Origin: Flavobacterium sediminilitoris
GTDB lineage: Bacteria > Bacteroidota > Bacteroidia > Flavobacteriales > Flavobacteriaceae
Direction of reading: 5' to 3'
DNA length: 64,000 bases
NCBI RefSeq assembly: GCF_023008245.1
Contig: NZ_CP090145.1
Span: 1,922,001-1,986,000 of the forward strand
Within the stretch, counting starts at the first letter, position 1, and each line of letters begins with the position of its first letter. The notes below the pieces were generated by a model. The model searched no databases and was not told where the DNA came from. It worked only from the letters and a program-made list of their open reading frames with translations. Positions 63,328-64,000 of the stretch are shown here, piece after piece. Made by a program: the position numbers and the translations under genes.

Positions 63328-64000
63328 TTATTGTTTAATAACCTTTATTGATTTTACAACATTGTCAACGGTTACATTAATAATGTAAGCACCTGATGTT
63401 AAATCAGACATATCTATTTGTGTTGCAGTATTTCCAATTTTTTTAGTTATAACTTCTTGTCCTAATAAATTAAGTACTTGTACAGATGTTATAGCTGAAG
63501 TATATGATAGATTTAATACATCTTTAACTGGATTTGGATAAGCTACAAAATTAGCAATATCAAAATTAGCAGTAGATAAAGAAGCGTCAACAGTAAATTT
63601 ATAATCTTCAACTTCTCCTCGTCCAGACGAGAATGAACAAGCAGTGTCGTCTCCAGGATTAGAATCATTGAAGTCAATCATTACACGCATTCTATAATCA
63701 CCATCAGCAACTCCAGAAGGAACTGTTATAGTACCTGTGAAAGGACCATTACCATAGCCAGTGGTGCTATAAGCTACTTCAGTTGTGTCAAATATTAAAT
63801 CGTTATTCCAGTCTATCCATATAGCACAACCAACAGTACCAGATACTATTGCTACGCTAAAATCTACAGTTGCTCCAGGACCCTGACTTACACTCATAGT
63901 ATTGTACATGTCGTCATAATTTCCTGTTGAAAAACCAGAAGAAGCGTGATCTATATTAACAGCACCATTAGTAGTGGTAAAAGTATCAATATAGGTAGAT
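63328..64000 (-). CDS. Secreted GEVED-domain protein with type A T9SS sorting domain, 5' truncated
   Basis: The frame is open to the right edge (reading back YIDTFTTTNGAVNIDHASSG before the ATG at 63909), so the start lies outside. What is visible is a GEVED domain: VGCAIWIDWNNDLIFDTTEV, TITVPSGVADGDYRMRVMID and the motif GRGEVEDYKFTV. The C-terminal sorting domain follows (NFVAYPNPVKDVLNLSYTSA ... LTSGAYIINVTVDN ... SIKVIKQ). GEVED domains are common in large secreted flavobacterial proteins, often proteases or adhesins; the N-terminal part that would tell is missing. Confidence 0.88.
   Translation of the reverse strand, partial: STYIDTFTTTNGAVNIDHASSGFSTGNYDDMYNTMSVSQGPGATVDFSVAIVSGTVGCAIWIDWNNDLIFDTTEVAYSTTGYGNGPFTGTITVPSGVADGDYRMRVMIDFNDSNPGDDTACSFSSGRGEVEDYKFTVDASLSTANFDIANFVAYPNPVKDVLNLSYTSAITSVQVLNLLGQEVITKKIGNTATQIDMSDLTSGAYIINVTVDNVVKSIKVIKQ

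Overview
The window is AT-rich DNA from the chromosome of a member of the Flavobacteriaceae (Bacteroidota), Flavobacterium or a close relative. The evidence is the gliding/type IX secretion operon gldKLMN, four secreted proteins with C-terminal type A (T9SS) sorting tails, TonB-dependent receptors with carboxypeptidase-like N-terminal domains, flavobacterial -7 promoter elements (TAnnTTTG), absence of Shine-Dalgarno sequences, and the family-typical gene order groEL-groES-secG-TPR-lptE-sigma54 activator-miaB. I cannot name the species. No rRNA, CRISPR array, prophage or intact insertion sequence is visible.

Layout. 1-5 kb: a truncated beta-CASP RNase, a metal-related outer-membrane operon (Cys-rich HYC protein, TonB receptor, HMA metal-binding protein) and a DUF2490 porin-like protein. 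5-11.6 kb (minus strand): chaperonins, SecG, a TPR protein, LptE, an orphan sigma-54 activator and MiaB. 11.7-22 kb (plus strand): a membrane protein, TopA, a ureohydrolase-fold protein with altered metal ligands, GldK-L-M-N and an FAD oxidoreductase. 22-26 kb: DUF983, an ABC-F ATPase, a GNAT-like acyltransferase and DUF1761. 26.3-29.7 kb: a two-component locus (7TM protein, histidine kinase, NarL/LuxR response regulator) bracketed by two promoters of identical architecture, the second of which reads into a probable small RNA. 29.8-35 kb: an SPFH protein, a broken RiPP-like peptide gene, initiator tRNA-Met, Era and Der. 35-39.7 kb: two paralogous T9SS cargo proteins and a helical-repeat protein. 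39.9-44.2 kb: leucine operon leuACDB. 44-50.5 kb: an outer-membrane barrel protein, TPM/TPM/LemA/MerR/M23 on the minus strand. 50.8-60.7 kb: AlaS, a ketopantoate-reductase-like enzyme, a Crp/Fnr regulator, MarC, a lipoprotein, GSCFA, DUF4230, rhodanese and aromatic amino acid hydroxylase. 60.8-64 kb: an RCC1-repeat T9SS cargo, a decayed IS982 transposase with its terminal repeats, and a truncated GEVED-domain T9SS cargo.

How the parts fit. GldKLMN form the trans-envelope core of the T9SS, which would export the four sorting-tail proteins seen here. SecG and LptE serve inner-membrane protein export and LPS assembly. LeuACDB convert 2-oxoisovalerate to the leucine precursor. The most unusual part is the two-component locus: each of two promoters about 3.2 kb apart carries two copies of the 16-bp palindrome TACGTATTTATACGTA, 33 bp apart, and then the same 23-bp distance to a TAnnTTTG element. 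The palindrome has the 7-2-7 geometry of NarL-family sites. I infer that the NarL/LuxR regulator between them drives two uncharacterised genes and a roughly 90-nt RNA. Also notable are an orphan double-glycine peptide precursor with a nonsense codon at position 3 and the decayed IS982 element.
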